Of a stretch of DNA of 64,000 nt, positions 1 to 12,372 are shown in pieces; the first letter of the stretch is position 1; each line of letters opens with the position of its first letter. This DNA is from Amborella trichopoda (taxonomy: Eukaryota; Streptophyta; Magnoliopsida; Amborellales; Amborellaceae). The stretch covers positions 4,447,498 to 4,511,497 of the forward strand of contig NW_006499810.1 of assembly GCF_000471905.2 (NCBI RefSeq), given 5' to 3'. Position numbers and translations under genes: made by a program. The notes under the pieces were generated by a model. The model had not been told where the DNA came from, did not search any database, and was given only the letters and a program-made list of their open reading frames with translations.

Positions 1-788
1 GAAGGAATTTCGACTATGGTTTTTCTTTCTGGTAGGGGTTTCCCAGCAGTTTTGGTAGCTTTTCGACACTGTTCGTGGCATTTTCAGAAGTCTTCAAGCA
101 CTTTCAAGGGGCTTACTGGGGTTATCTCCACTTTTCGACAGTCACAGAGGTTTTCTAGTGAGGTTCTAGTGACATTTAGGTCAAAAACACAGGAGGGAAA
201 CTTCTTTAGTGGATTTTCGGCCGTATAGGAAAAGTTTTGACGGGAGAGGAATGGTCGCAGGAGGTGGGCTGTACAATTGTAGGAGGTGAATCATCATGGG
301 GACGGTGTACGATTGTCAGAGGTGAACCGTCGTCCTTGGAAAGTGTATGGTTATCAGCCGCTTGTGTGTGAGGCGGCGTGGAAGGACGTGGTGATGGTTG
401 TCAGTCAGCACAACTAAATTCCAAGTGTCACGAATAGGATTCGTGGCACGTGTGAGAAATTTTCTCTCAGGCGGCGCTGGCCATTGAAAAACTCAACTGA
501 CGTTGCGGTGTTGGCAATCTGAACTGGTGCTGAGTGCTGAAAGACTCAACCGGTGCTAGTTGTTGGCGTTCAACCGACGCTGGGCATTGCGAAGCTCGAT
601 CGACGTTGAGTGATCAACAAACTCACTCGACGCTACCCGTTAACATGTAACCGACGCTGGGCAATGAGGAGCTGATCCGACGCTAAGTGTTTGAGAGGCT
701 CATCTGGTGCTGAGTGTTGGACAGACTCAACCGACGTTGTTCCAGTACCTTAGCAACTTTTTAGGAGTTAACCACTAAGTCCTTTGTA
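1..788 (+). other. Leader of the antisense PMD gene with degenerate tandem repeats
   Basis: This non-coding stretch lies upstream, on the plus strand, of the PMD start codon at 789. From about 15 to 120 it resembles 18,150-18,260 in copy B, where the shared stretch sits downstream of a plus-strand TATA box at 17,849. I infer that it is the 5' leader of the antisense transcript and that the promoter lies just left of the window. Between about 470 and 745 it holds seven or so degenerate repeats built on the core CCGACGCTGGG, spaced about 35 to 45 bases apart. No credible coding region is present; the short frame at 16-228 has no family features. Confidence 0.5.
470..745. repeat. Degenerate tandem repeat with CCGACGCTGGG core
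   Basis: Copies such as CAACCGACGCTGGGCATTG, CGATCGACGTTGAGTGATC and TGATCCGACGCTAAGTG recur every 35-45 bases. The same core appears in the 5' LTR of this element (11,460-12,240) and in the 3' region of copy B (17,580-18,680). Confidence 0.6.
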
Positions 789-3700
789 ATGGCTAGTTCT
801 TCTTACCAAATCCCCAATGTGAAGAGGCTCCCAAGGGAAGGGGAAATCGGTGCCCGTGATTTTACGGGTGAAGTTTATCAAGGGGCAAACCCATTTGGCT
901 AACCCAGCCAGTGTGGGAACCAGAATGGCCCCTTAGTGTTACATTCATTGCTGACCTTGTATGCTTTGAAGTGCAGTAGGGCAATGATGGCAACATCTGT
1001 ATTGAAGAAGGGATGACACTTCTTCATTGTATGCATCAGAACATAGCTTCCGGGGAGAACTTGCCCACCTTGGGGAAGCGAATGGTCCAGGTGAAGGGAT
1101 TACTTAGGTCGTCAACAAAAGGCCTTAGGATTCAGGGAGAGCACCAATACCTGAAGGGATATGCTTCCTTGATTGTCAAGGTATTGGCTTCATATGGAAG
1201 CGTTCTCGAGAGTGCTTTGCTATTAGCAGCAGTCCAGTGTTCGGGCAGCTACTAAGACCATTGCTCTAATACAGTAAAGGTATTGCTGGGGACATGGAGC
1301 CATGTAAGCAATACTTGGCTTCTTGGTCATGATAAAGTGGGAATCTCTTTACTCGACCTTCACTTCATTGGAGGTCTCCCGATGATCGGGGCTATGTATG
1401 ATGAGTTTGTGCCCTCAAATTCAATCATCTTTGGTGGTGTTAACTTGGGGAGTGAAGAGCTGTCGGCCAGTCTTCCAAAGATCTTTGAGGCCTACCAATC
1501 TATTGTCGGCCTCTCTACCAATGGCAAGGTCACCTTTACAGAAAGGGTGAAGTTCTTTTAAAGGGATTATCCTGAGGGCGATCAGGATACTATGAAGGGG
1601 AAAGGGAAGGTGGTTGCAAAAGAGATGCCTCCGGTATATCAACTCGAGACTGATGACGACCGTGTTTTCTTGGCTGCCGACTTGGCCCTGTTCTTGTGTA
1701 AATTAGTTCTTCCTGGCTGAGGGGACGACATTCGTCTATTATACGTGTCTTGCGACATGGCCAGAGGGCATGAGTATGCCCTCACTCAGTCAGTCCTTTG
1801 CAACATATACCTTGGCTTGGGGGCCATCTCCCTTGGAAAATCCTATAAGGGAAAAGAGGGAGGGAACGACATCGTAGGAGGAGAAGCTTTTCCTGGGGAC
1901 TTTAAAACTCTGTTCCCTACGCATTACGTGTACGAGTGGCTAGGGGCTTATTTCCCTGAGACTTATGTCAAGCAGCAGTGCTCAGGAAATAAATTGTGGC
2001 CCTTCTTAATGTGGATTGCGAACCAGAGGGCTATCATCCATACCCCAAGGGAAGCTCAGGGTATGTATGGAAATGATTCTTTGCACATGAGATGGGTCCC
2101 TTTTCCATTCGGAAGCTTCACCGACCATGCTTTCATTGATGAGTTGGGGAAGGAACTTGACGATGCCCCAACAACAATTAAGGAACTGATGTTTACGCTG
2201 AGCACTAGAGGGGAGTCTTACCTTATCAGACTCCACAGTGCCCGGCTAGAGGGGTATTTCCCCCACCACTTCTCCCATCAGCACAGGCTTGACGATGGCT
2301 ACCTCTTCTTGGTATTCTTTGAAAAGAATTGGAGTAAGGTGTATAAGGGGAGGGCGAAAGAGTTTGGATCTTTTCAAGTGTGTTGGATGTCGGAGCATAT
2401 ACAGACCGCTTAGTCTATGTGTCTTGAAATGATAGAGACCAGCAAGTATGTGCTACCTCACTTCAGTAGGAGAGTTTGAACCACCAAGGCATATGTTAAC
2501 TGATGGAAAATCACCAGCAAGGGCTATTGGGAGAAGGATCACCCTTGAAAAGGGGTGAACGGTAACTGGCGCCTGGATGCCCGACAAAGGAGGCTGGCGA
2601 ATGCTCTTACTCCCGACATAGTGTTTGCCTTGGATTATCCCTCTAACTGGCGGGCTTTGGGGCTTCCACATGAGATAGCTACTGATGAGGCCTCACCAGA
2701 GTTCCTTACAATGAATACGATGATTGAGAGTGTCTTCAACAATCTTAGCTCGATCTTCAAATGGGATGAGGGGCGACAAGTCCCTAGTTATGAGAAGCAT
2801 CCACCACAGGACTTGAGCATCCTAATCAGGAGTGGTCCTCAGAGCAAATTGGCTGAAGGACCTTCTCAGGGAGGTGGATCTGAGGTAGCAGCTCCTACTT
2901 TAAGAAGGGGAAGGAAAAGAAAGCACCCAACTACTGTGGACACCCTTGTAGCGTCTTCAGCTAATGGGCGTATTCGGAGGTTCAAGAGCGACAAGCTTCG
3001 TGTGGTGTCAGAAACAGGAAGTAGGCCTTCCTCTTCAAATCTTTTAAGAATTCTTCTAGTATCACCCTCTGTGCTTTCGGAACCATCTTCTGTTTCTTGC
3101 TGAAATGTTTTTTTTTTCTTCAGAAAATGAGGAGGACAACTCTAACAGCTCTGAGCCTATTGACGTTGCTTCTAATCAGGAGGGCACTTTGGATCTTAAG
3201 GAGACACCCTTAAATCTAGGGGTAGTTCCAGAGTCTGAGGTGGCTCAGGTGGAGACCGAAGAGGATGAAAGCCCAGAAGCAACTACTCCAGATAGGGGCT
3301 CTACTGTCGATGCGGCCTCCATGCACGAGGAGTTTAGTGCCTCGATGGAGGCAGGGGCATGGCTTGAGGAGAAGAGCCTGAAGTTGATAACGTGCTTGAG
3401 CACCAGGCGGTTGCGGCTCCCATGGCCTCGAGTCATGAAGATGAGGGGACTGAGCTCTTTGTGGGCAAGGTTCTGACTGTTGAAGGAGAGGGCGAAGTGG
3501 AGGAAGCCACAGCCAGGGATGAGTCGGTTGGCAAAGGCCAAAGAGAAGGGGCAATTCATGAACTTGATGATGCTGAGGTGACAGCCCAGGAGTGTGAGGA
3601 GCAAGGGAATAGGTTCCTCTACAGCCTGTTGGGACAGAAAGTAGATGTCCCCATAAGAGAGCGTCCATACAGCGAGGCTGACATCAAAGAGCCCATGCAG

Positions 3701-4447
3701 ATTGAGGCCGGGGCTGTCCATGAGCCCAAAGGGGAAGAAGCTCAAGGCTTTACCCTTGTTTCAAAGGCGCCAGTGGCTCAGATGGCTATCTCTTCAACAA
3801 GCCCTATCCTTTAGAACGAGTTGTCTTTCACAATGGTGTCCTTAGCAGCACCGTCTAGGCCTATTTTTGGTGGTGTTTTTAGCATGATTGAAGGCATGCT
3901 TAGAGCAGGCCTTCAGGGCTTGAGGGAGCTGCCTTTCAATGAGCTAGGAGAAGTTTTGGCCAGGTTGAGGGAGTTTGTTGGGACCACTATGGTCGGGATT
4001 GCATCAGAGGTGCTTTCCCATTTTTGCTTTCCCAGGGTAGCCTCCTGGGAAGATTTGGTCTTGCACAGTTGTGAGAAGATAAATTCTTGTATTTAGAAGA
4101 AAGCCTTGAGAGTAGGCCTCCAGCAGGACCTCAAGAAAGAGGCACAAGGGAGCTTCAAGAGAATGATCGAAGTCAGAGAGGCAATGCGTATACTGAAAGA
4201 AGAAGTCATGGGCCTAGATACGGAGATGGCTCAAAGGAAGGCCACGGAGGCCTCTTTGATTGCAAATTTGTCCGAACTCGATGGAACAATTGAATCAAAA
4301 ACTATGGTGATGACAGAGGCGACTCAAACAGTGGTGGAGCTGAAGGCACGTGTTCAAGGCACCGAGACTTCTTCTGATGCACGCGGCGCAGAGATCGATA
4401 AGATGATTGATCTTTCCAAAGCACGTCATTCCCCCTTTTTTCAGTAG
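789..4447 (+). pseudogene. Plant mobile domain (aminotransferase-like, PMD) protein, antisense to the element
   Basis: A plus-strand gene can be followed in pieces. It begins with ATG at 789 (MASSSYQIPNVKRL), with a stop after 37 codons. Frames at 1,283-1,561 and 1,745-2,413 carry PMD-like sequence, including VGISLLDLHFIGGLP, AMYDEFVP, LCNIYLGLGAIS and YEWLGAYFPE. Further pieces are 2,555-3,103, an acidic low-complexity stretch (3,105-3,814) and an alpha-helical, coiled-coil-like end (4,106-4,447). PMD proteins occur both as host genes and inside plant transposons; their biochemical role is unclear. Here the gene runs opposite to gag-protease and occupies the place of pol. At least five breaks (stops near 900, 1,562 and 2,414, frame changes near 3,400 and 4,090) make it non-functional. 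The 4,448-4,584 gap holds only a probable 3' UTR. Family call is fairly sure; exact exon structure is not. Confidence 0.7.
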
Positions 4448-4584
4448 TTGTAAAAGTTTTGACTGATGAATAAAGCGCTTCTCTTTTGTCTGACTTTACT
4501 GCATGATTTCATTCTCTCTTTACTTTTGATGCGCCTCATATGATTCTTATGAATGCCTCTTGATACTTTAATTATCCCAAGAGA

Positions 4585-5154
4585 CTAATGCCCTAGGCCT
4601 TGTTTAGCCCCATGGTGGGCTGTTGCGGCTTGGATAGCTTCGAAATAGGGAGTCATTGCTTTTGGTTCTTTCAATGTTTGATTGGCCAAAGGCTCATAGT
4701 TCATCTTCCTCATGATTTGGTGAGCGTGGTAACTATAGACAGTCCAATCAAGAGGGGCCTCGGCCTCTGTTGGTGCCATGTTTACTTCAAGCTCATCATA
4801 GCCTTTAGTCTTCAGCACAAACTCTTTGAGATGCTTGTAAGAGGTACACATGACCTTCAATTGATTCTGAATACTGCGGACTTCGGTCCTCAAGTCTACT
4901 AGAGGATCCTGCCCTTGAGGGGGAGGAAGTTGCCCTTCGCCGAACTTCTCTCCTGAGAGGTCGAGGAAAAGTAAAAATTTTGGCTGGATAATGATCTTAG
5001 GAACATCCTCTATACTTATAGCAATCGGACTTTGAAAAATATTCCGTGGCGGTCGTCGCACTGCTTCGACTTTCAAGAATGCAATGGGGATATGCTGGAC
5101 TTTCTGATGGTCCGGCATATAGGTGATCCTTGGAGCTGGGAATTCTCCCCCCAT
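4585..5154 (-). pseudogene. Post-protease linker of the gag-pro polyprotein (copy A)
   Basis: This 189-codon frame follows protease on the minus strand. It contains a Gln/Leu-rich helical stretch near residues 70-100, then MRKMNYEPL and an end of AKQGLGH. Tat polyproteins commonly have a Met-Gly-Tyr...Gly-Leu-Gly segment between protease and RT, and this looks like a version of it. In an intact element RT would follow; here the sequence instead runs into the 3' end of the oppositely oriented PMD gene at 4,447, about 140 bases further on. It therefore marks the edge of the pol deletion or replacement. No independent function can be assigned. Confidence 0.5.
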
Positions 5155-5303
5155 GGCTTGCTCAATCTGAGAAATGACTGCTGGTTCATTTTCCGGACAA
5201 GGTGGCTCAAGGCAGAAGGTGAAGACACTTTTTCAAATGAAGAGGGAGTTTCTTGAGGGATGATGGTTGGGATGTTGAAATCAAGAGTAGTTAGGGGAAA
5301 AAT

Positions 5304-6104
5304 TCAGCCCTGCCTTTCTTCTTCCTTGAACATGTTCACTAATGTCCTTCCAACATCCTCAACATCTTCATGAGAGAAGGACACAGTCTTGCTTGTAGAC
5401 TCCTGACCTTCACAACTCAGCTTCTGAGGCGATGCCAGATCTATGAAGTAATATTTAGCATCGATGTAGTGAATTTCGGCCACAGGGAATGGTCTTTTGT
5501 CAGCATAGATCGTATGTTGGCTCCCATCTCGGCTATATTTGAAGCATTGATGTAACATTGATGGAACCACCCCCTGGTCATGGAGCCATGGCCGACCAAG
5601 GAGGATATTGTAAGAAGTGTCTATGTCGATTACATGAAACTGTGCGTGATCGTTTAACTCACCGATCTTAAAAAGAAGGCGTACCGTGCCAGCCGGCTTC
5701 TCCCCTGATTGGTTGAACCCTTGAACTGTGACGTGGATCGAGGAAAGATCTTCGGACACCAATCCTAATCGAGTAAGGATCCTCCTTAGAATTAGGTTGA
5801 CTACTGACCCTCTATCTAACATAATTCGATTGATGGGGAATGCATGTAATTTGTCAGTAACAAAGAGAGCGCGATTATGAAACTTTTCCCATAGCTGCAG
5901 ATCGTCTTTTGAAATGGTGATTGGCATACAACCTAGCAGAATTTCCTGGTCTATCTCGATAGGTTCTACTCCTTTCTCATACAGTTTTGGGTCAGAGAAA
6001 GCTTGAATCTGAGCCATACGATAATCCTTTGAGAGCATGAGGGCGTCGTAGACACTTAGAAGGGCTGGAAGCTTCCATAGATGTCCTATCACATCATATT
6101 TCAC
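5304..6104 (-). pseudogene. Retropepsin-like aspartic protease domain (copy A)
   Basis: This 266-codon frame holds the protease of the gag-pro polyprotein, which would cleave Gag and Pol during particle maturation. The active-site region is at residues 93-105 (RIMLDRGSVVNLI), where the family has D-x-G-S. Aspartate 97 and glycine 99 are kept, with arginine at the variable position. Downstream, YNILLGRPWLHDQG (about residues 165-178) is the conserved second half of the fold. The frame is open, but gag before it and the linker after it are in other frames, so the polyprotein is broken. Copy B has no equivalent domain. The domain call is secure by motif; activity is doubtful because of surrounding damage. 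Confidence 0.75.
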
Positions 6105-6520
6105 CTTTTCTTAATCAAGGCCTTGTGCTCTTGGTCCTGCCATTGATTTGGTGGATATATTGGGTTGAGGAGCAGGTTTGGGTAAAGCGGGTTTATTTTG
6201 GCTAGCTGGCTAACTTGATTGCATGGTGGGCTTGGTTCGAGTGTAGGAAGTTTGAGGTTTGGAAGGGGCCGAGTGCATGAGATAAAAGGGGTCTCAAGAA
6301 ATTGGAGAATAGGAGGATTGTTTAAGGTATTCAGATTAGGAAGAAGCACAGGGAGCTATAGGATAGGTAGATTTGCTTTTGAATTAAGGGGCAGCGGTAG
6401 ACTGGGGAAGTTCAAGGTGCCCAACTTCTACAGTGGAGGCTGCAGCGTCATCCCTGATCTGAGATTTATCTGCCCCATGCTGGGTATTGCTCCTAAAATT
6501 TGCACCATGTGGCAAGATCC

Positions 6521-9408
6521 CTAAGAATAGAAGCTTTGCCCACTCGACTCTCTCAATCTTTGCTCGAAATCGGGCTCAGGGGGCCACTCGGGCTTTTTTG
6601 TCTTCGACTTCTTGTGCTTCTTTGATGAAGGTGGTTCTACCTTAGCTTTAGCTGCCAGGGCATCGACAACTATTAAGGATCCTGCCGCCTGTGCCAGGGT
6701 CTTTCTCAATCTCTTCTGCTGCGGCCTGCTTATATTGATTCCTTCAAATTCCGGTCGAGAGCCTCAAAGTCTGGGCACATCAAGGCCTTATCTGAAGAAG
6801 ACATAAGAGAAAGTGAATGAGAAGTAGGAGAAGAAGGTGTAGAAGGGTTAGAAAGTGTGGGACTTTTAAGGTCATTCCCTCATCAGACCGATCTAGACAA
6901 CTTTTTACATCATCACCAGGATTGGATGGTTGCAGGGAGTCTTTTAGGTCTTTCCCTTGCTTAGACCGTTGGGGAGTGCTTTTAACGTCGTCACCCTCAT
7001 TGGACATGTATAGGGGGTCTTTAGGTCTTTCCCCTACTTAGACCGTTGGGGACTGAGTTTAATTTCATCACCCTTATTAGACGTTTGGTGAGTGGAAGAT
7101 GGCACGAGGACGTCTTCTTGATAGGATGAAGAAGGAAAAAGAATCGTGTTGGGGATGAAGTCCAGCAAAGTTGGCAACGGAGGAAGGGGCTTGGAAATTC
7201 CTGCTCAACTGTGCATTGAGCGGTCTTGTTTCTTCGACGAGTTGCCCTTGATGCCCGTCTCTTTGTGAATTTCTGAGGTGATATTTGATTTGCCTCACTG
7301 AGTTCACGATACGGGCTGGCTTGGCGAACCGCTTCTCGCCTCAAAGACTTGAGTCTGCTTCGGCCATGGTAGATCATCCATGGCTGGGAAGTCGAGGGTT
7401 CTGTAGAGTCTGAGCCATTAATCGAAAGGTCCTGCCTTGTGAGATCTTCTTGCCTCGATGAGGAAGTGATTTGAGGATCACTTAAGAGGTGGTTGTAAAA
7501 TTCTTGACACTCTCGCATATTATTTGTGAATATGTCAAGGAAAGCTCTGCATTCTAACAAATAATGACCTCTTATCTGATGGAATGGTCACGAACGATTA
7601 TCAGTCCCCTTAGCAAGGCGGCGAGGTTGCCTTGCCTGCTTCAATGTGATTTGCCTTCTTGAAGCATTATAATGAAGAGGGCGTAGAGGATACCTGCCAT
7701 TTTGTCCTCCTCTTAAATGGTTACGGCATGGGAGGCCTCAACTACCCCGAAGGCCTTCTTTAAATCTTCAAGATTTATCTGACCTTTCAGAATCAGGTCC
7801 TCGATGATATCCTTCAGTGTGTAGCAGTCATCTATGGGATGATTGATCCTTCGATGGTAGACACAATAATTGGCCTGAGTGTCAAGGCCAGATTGCTCAG
7901 GGAACCTGGTTTCCGGAAGCTGGATCATATTCTTCTTCAATAATAACTCCCATTCCTTCTCGAAGGGATAGACCTTATTCTCATGCTTGGTGAAAGAATC
8001 ACTTCAATCAAAGTTGGCTGGTGGAGGTACCCGATTGTACGACTGTTGATGCATGCCAGCCTACGGTGTTACCTTCACCATGCTTACCTCTTTAGAGAGG
8101 TCCAAAGTTTTAGAGGGAGACTTCATTGAATCAATGATAATAACGGCTGCACTAATTACCCGTTCTTTTGGCTGCCCCGTGTGTTATTACGAGAGCCACC
8201 ATTGCCCTGATTGTTCGCTGAACTTCTAGATGGTTGTCGTTCCCCACCATGATGGCGTGACAGACTTTCTATGCGAACTGATTTAGAGATCAACTCTGAC
8301 ATGGAGGTCGGATTAGAAGCATCGACATATAGAGAGCAATTTCAGGTCGCATGTTCCACACGCAAGTTTGGACTGCTTCCTTCTCGGGCACAGGATAAGG
8401 ATGGTGGGAAGCCAAGTTTATCCATCTTGATTTGACCTAATCTACGGGCTCATCAAGGTCTTGAGTCAAGATGAGAAGCTCGATGGTTTGCACTTCTCTC
8501 TCGACCTCATAGAAGTGTTGATAGAGTAGTTTCTCCATCTCCTCCCATGTATGTACCGAGTTTGCAGGAAGTCGGGCATATCATTGGAATGTTGGGCCAT
8601 CAAGGGTCTCAACGAACTGGCAGAGAAGAGGTCTCCCGTCAGCTGCTATTTCCCGACATGCTACTTAGAAGTGGGGGATATACTGGTTTGGGGAGGTAGT
8701 TCCACTGAATAGAGGAAACTTCCCTTTCTTATAGTCTGAGGGGAACAGGACCTGATCAATATAGGAAGGATATGATCTTTAATAAGGCATCGCACGCTGT
8801 ATGCCTGAAATTTGTCTGTTTGACAAAGCATCAATATCTGACTGAGAAACCAGATGAGGGACAGAATTGTCCTGTGAGGTAGACAAAGGAGGCTGTCGTG
8901 GAAGTACACCATCAGAGTGATGGGAATTGACCTCATGGCCAGCCGACTGACGTGCCATGTCAATACGAACAATCTTCTCTGTCATTGTGTGAACCATGTC
9001 CTCAAACTTGTTCATACGATCCTCCTGCGCATCGCTGGGCTTGCTTATGACCATTACACTAACTGTTTCATTATGGGGGTTGACATTAGCGGCAACAGAG
9101 GGTTTGCAAGTTTGACGGGTCGTACATGGTTGGTAAGTCAGTAAGGGGTCAGCATGCCCGGAGTGAACTCAATGTTTGTACATAGATCGCGTTTGGATTG
9201 ATTCTCGACGGTCTTGGGACCGTGTTTGAGGAGACGGTTCATGACGGTCTTGGGACTGTGGCTGTTGAGTGGCTGTGCCTTCTTCTGTGATAGTAACCAC
9301 AGCACAAAGCTCAATGAGCTCTTCTTCAGGCTTCATCATCTGAAGGGGGTAGAAGGGATTCAGGTGAAGAGGGTCGTCAAAATTGCCTGTTTTGATAGCC
9401 TTGGTCAC
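6521..9408 (-). pseudogene. Gag of copy A, frameshifted
   Basis: Gag forms the particle core and packages RNA. The N-terminal part (9,408-9,169) contains TGNFDDPLHLNPFYPLQM, which recurs in copy B. The frame at 9,054-8,779 starts after this and carries MNKFEDMVHTMTEKI, a probable helix. Core Gag sequence continues in broken frames from about 8,650 to 8,150, with the FVETLDG and EEMEKLLYQHF signatures of retrotransposon gag. A zinc-binding-like segment, NYCVYHRRINHPIDDCYTLK, lies at 7,940-7,713, and basic C-terminal pieces lie at 7,560-7,021 and 6,709-6,521. Copy B carries the same blocks in the same order (23,460-26,048), which supports the reading. There are many stops and frame changes, so it is a pseudogene. 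Confidence 0.7.
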
Positions 9409-9704
9409 CTCCCTAGTAGAAATTCGCAGACCTCCATCGCATTTATCCTTGAGGTTTTGATGGACCTCGCGTCAAAATGGTGATCTAGGTTGCGGTAGGT
9501 AAACTCTTCTCGTACAGGAGAGAGCTGTCTCTATCAGTGGAACAATGGATGAGGGCCGGGAACTGGAGTCATCTTGACCCTGGGAGGATGAAGGACTCGA
9601 TCTTCTATGAGGTCCATGCCCCGAGCTCTCTTATGAGCTCCAGAGATATGACCAAAGTGTTGGGGCTGGTTCAAGATGGTACTCATGGGAAAAACCTTCG
9701 AGTA

Positions 9705-10442
9705 TCAAGGCTTGAGGTGCTTGCTCAATGAAGGAGGAGCAAGCAGGAGCAGGGTTGACTCATGAGGAGGCCTGAGGTGAGGACCAGGGGACGTCTGAGA
9801 TGGTGACGCGTGTGTACCCCTTGAAAAAGGATTACGGGAGACCTGAGGGTCAACCTGGGCTAGTGCAAGTGATCTCTCCTTAGGTGGTCGAGAAATACGA
9901 GGAGGTGCTTGTAAGAGAATAGGTGCAGGCTTGCCCCTTGCAGGGTGTGCTTGTGTACGCATAGGAGGAGGACGAGAAGAGCGTCTCTTGTGTACTTGGG
10001 TTGACACAATAACAGGGTTGCACTGAGCAGTGAGATGTACATGAGTGGCATGCGCAAGATCTAGCCTTGGAAGGTTCGATCTTGAACACGGTCTTGAGGC
10101 AACAGGAGGGTTGCCCCGAGGTGTGACTCGAGTGGGTGACCCACGAGCCTTGTGATCTGTGTGAGGGGTGGAGACCGTAGGGTTTCCACCTCTGAGTGTT
10201 GAGCCTTTAGGGATAGAGACCAATGGTGCAGAAATGTGGGGGGTAGCCTTATGGCGACCCACAGAAGCAATGGGATGGGCAGCCTTCCGAGGTACCTCAG
10301 AAACATGACCAGCAAGTGACTTGCTAATGGCTAAGTGCATGCTGTGTGTGGCAACATATGTGTTGCCCATGCATGGAGCCTTGGTGGAGTTTCCACCAGA
10401 GCGAAGAGATGGGGAGTGAGGGACCTTCAAGTCCCTCCTCAC
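9705..10442 (-). CDS. ORF1, Pro/Arg/His/Ser-rich protein upstream of gag (copy A)
   Basis: This 245-codon open frame lies between the PBS and gag. It starts MRRDLKVPHSPSLRSGG, and copy B has a matching frame (26,321-27,091) starting MSRDLKVPNSLSPSSGG and ending in the same HESTLLLLAPPS(L/S)SKHL(K/Q)P pattern. The protein is basic and low in complexity, with no recognised domain, signal peptide or membrane segment. Ogre-type elements are known to carry an extra ORF of unknown function before gag, and the position fits. It is notable that both copies keep this frame open while gag and pol are broken, although a GC-rich low-stop composition could also explain that. Function unknown. Confidence 0.5.
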   Translation of the reverse strand: MRRDLKVPHSPSLRSGGNSTKAPCMGNTYVATHSMHLAISKSLAGHVSEVPRKAAHPIASVGRHKATPHISAPLVSIPKGSTLRGGNPTVSTPHTDHKARGSPTRVTPRGNPPVASRPCSRSNLPRLDLAHATHVHLTAQCNPVIVSTQVHKRRSSRPPPMRTQAHPARGKPAPILLQAPPRISRPPKERSLALAQVDPQVSRNPFSRGTHASPSQTSPGPHLRPPHESTLLLLAPPSLSKHLKP

Positions 10443-10680
10443 ACTAGTTCAGGTTAAGACCTAGGAGCTAGATAATGGGTCTTTGCTCAAGAGGATAGTC
10501 GGGAACGAAGTCGAAGGACCTTGTTCCCTAGGGACACTCTCGAATAAGGGGATAAGAAAATCCTCGATTCGGATAAATGGGTTATAAAACCCAGCAACCA
10601 TAAGTGAATGTGAAAAAAAAAGATTGAAAGCAGATAAAGAAGAAACTAGCCAAACAAGAACGATCCGACTAAGGGGTAGT
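10443..10680 (-). other. 5' untranslated leader of copy A
   Basis: This lies between the PBS and ORF1. Copy B has the same text in the same place (27,092-27,316), for example AAGACCTAGGAGCTAGA and CTTGTTCCCTAGGGACACTC. No separate gene is seen. Confidence 0.5.
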
Positions 10681-10704
10681 AAGTCCCCAGTGGAATCGCC
10701 AAGC
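10681..10704 (-). promoter_or_regulatory. Primer binding site of copy A
   Basis: On the minus strand this reads GCTTGGCGATTCCACTGGGG then ACTT, directly following the LTR end. Copy B has the same site at 27,317-27,340 with a few changes. The TGGCGA(C/T)TCCACTGGGGAC form is typical of Ogre/Tat elements, reported in the literature to be primed by tRNA-Arg; I could not check this against a tRNA. Confidence 0.7.
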
Positions 10705-11459
10705 TAGTTAGGTGACTCGATCTCGCCCTCCGAATCCCTGGAGGATCAGGCGACACGCATCTCAGGTTTCGGGAGAAACTTGGAACATTTGTTAAATTGC
10801 TTTCTCGGGAACCTCGATCGAAAACGAGAGGAGGTGTTACCAACCAGTGAGAGAGGAATTTAAAGGTGGGTTCGGGACTTTGTCTGGCTGACTCACGTGG
10901 GTCCCCTCTTAGATCATGAAGAAAGCTCACCAGTAATGAAACTGGTTCGAAATCGCCTCCCTTGTCGGGTATTCTTCTTATTTTCTGCTTTCCTGGAATC
11001 ACGCACATATATAGCAATGGTTATGGGACAGGTGGGTCAGACCTCACCCTTTTCCTCTTTGATGATCATACGCAAGCATGCATATTCAAAAAGAAGAAAG
11101 AAAGATGTGGGGAGAGAAGAATTCGACCAAGCGAGAAGATCAGAGCAGCGACTAGGCTGGTGGATAATTGATGTAACACGGTAGCGAAACAGGCTCGGTA
11201 ACTTAGACCGTCTCACGGGATTGCTATTAGAAGCTATTGCTAGTATCGACTAGCTAAGCACGATGGTCGGTTTGTCGTGGAAGTAAAGTGGGCCAAGCAA
11301 ACCTGGAGCAACGACATTATGGCTAGGCGATAGAACTGCCATGAGATGTTAACCTCAATCCCTCTCTGTCGAATGAACGAGTAGCAGAGGAATGGTTAAA
11401 GAGAAGAAGGGAATGGATGGAAGGAGAGAGAAGAAGGAAGAGAGGATGGAGAAGAAGGA

Positions 11460-12240
11460 AGAGGAGATGTAGTCGGCACTAGACATTGCTCACTGTTTCA
11501 GGAGATAGGAGAGAGAGGAAGCAGTCGGCGCTAGGCTTCGCTGACTGTGTTAGAAGAGAAGAGAGGAAGAGAACCAAATAGCTCTAAGTCTCTCTGACTG
11601 ACAGAAAAAGAGAGCGAAAAACAGTCGGTGCTAGGTATCGCCGACAGACAGAAGAGGAGAGAGAAGACCAATCGACGCCAAGTCTTGCCGACTGATAGAA
11701 GAAAAAAGAGAAGACCAACCGACACTAGGTCTCGCCAACTGACAGAAGAAGAGAAATAAGACCAACCAGTGCCAAGTCTCACTGAATGATAGAAGAAGAG
11801 AGAGAAGAGCAGCCGACACTAAGCCTCATCGACTGGTAGAAGAAATGAAAGAAGATCAATCGGTGCTAAGTCTCGCTGACTGATAGAAGAAAAGAGAGAA
11901 AGCCGACTAAAAGAAGAAGAGAGAGAAGACCAACCGATGCTAGGCCTCGCCAATAGAGAGAAGAAGATAGAAAAGACCAACTGGCGCTAGGTCTCGCCAG
12001 TTGACAGAAGAAGATAGAGAAGACCAACAGGCACTAGGTCTCGCCGAATGATAGAAGACTGTAGCGAAGGCCAACCAGCTCTAGGTCTCGCCAGTTGACA
12101 GAAAGAGATAGAGAGGACCAACCGACGCTAGACCTCCCAGTTGACAGAAGAAGATAGAAAGGACCAACCGACGCTAAGTCTCTCATGTTGATAGAAGAAG
12201 ATAGAGAGGACCAACCGGCTCTAAGTCTCGCCAGTAGACA
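11460..12240. repeat. LTR-internal tandem repeat, about 55-65 bp period
   Basis: Roughly a dozen degenerate units of the form GACCAACCGACGCTAGGTCTCGCC...TTGACAGAAGAAGATAGAGA. Related but diverged arrays sit at the same LTR position in copy B (28,385-28,760) and in the solo LTR (32,400-32,790). Confidence 0.75.
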
Positions 12241-12242
12241 GA

Positions 12243-12284
<42 letters not shown>

Positions 12285-12372
12285 AGAGAGAGAAAGAGAA
12301 GAGAGAGAGAGAGAGAGGAGAGAAGAGAGAGAGAGAGAGAGAAGAGAGAGGGAAGAGAGAGAGGGGAGGTGA
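12240..12372. repeat. GA-rich simple repeat
   Basis: Nearly pure (GA)n with AGAGAAGAG variants. Long frames through it on both strands are composed of Arg/Glu or Ser/Leu and are artefacts of the repeat. Confidence 0.9.
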
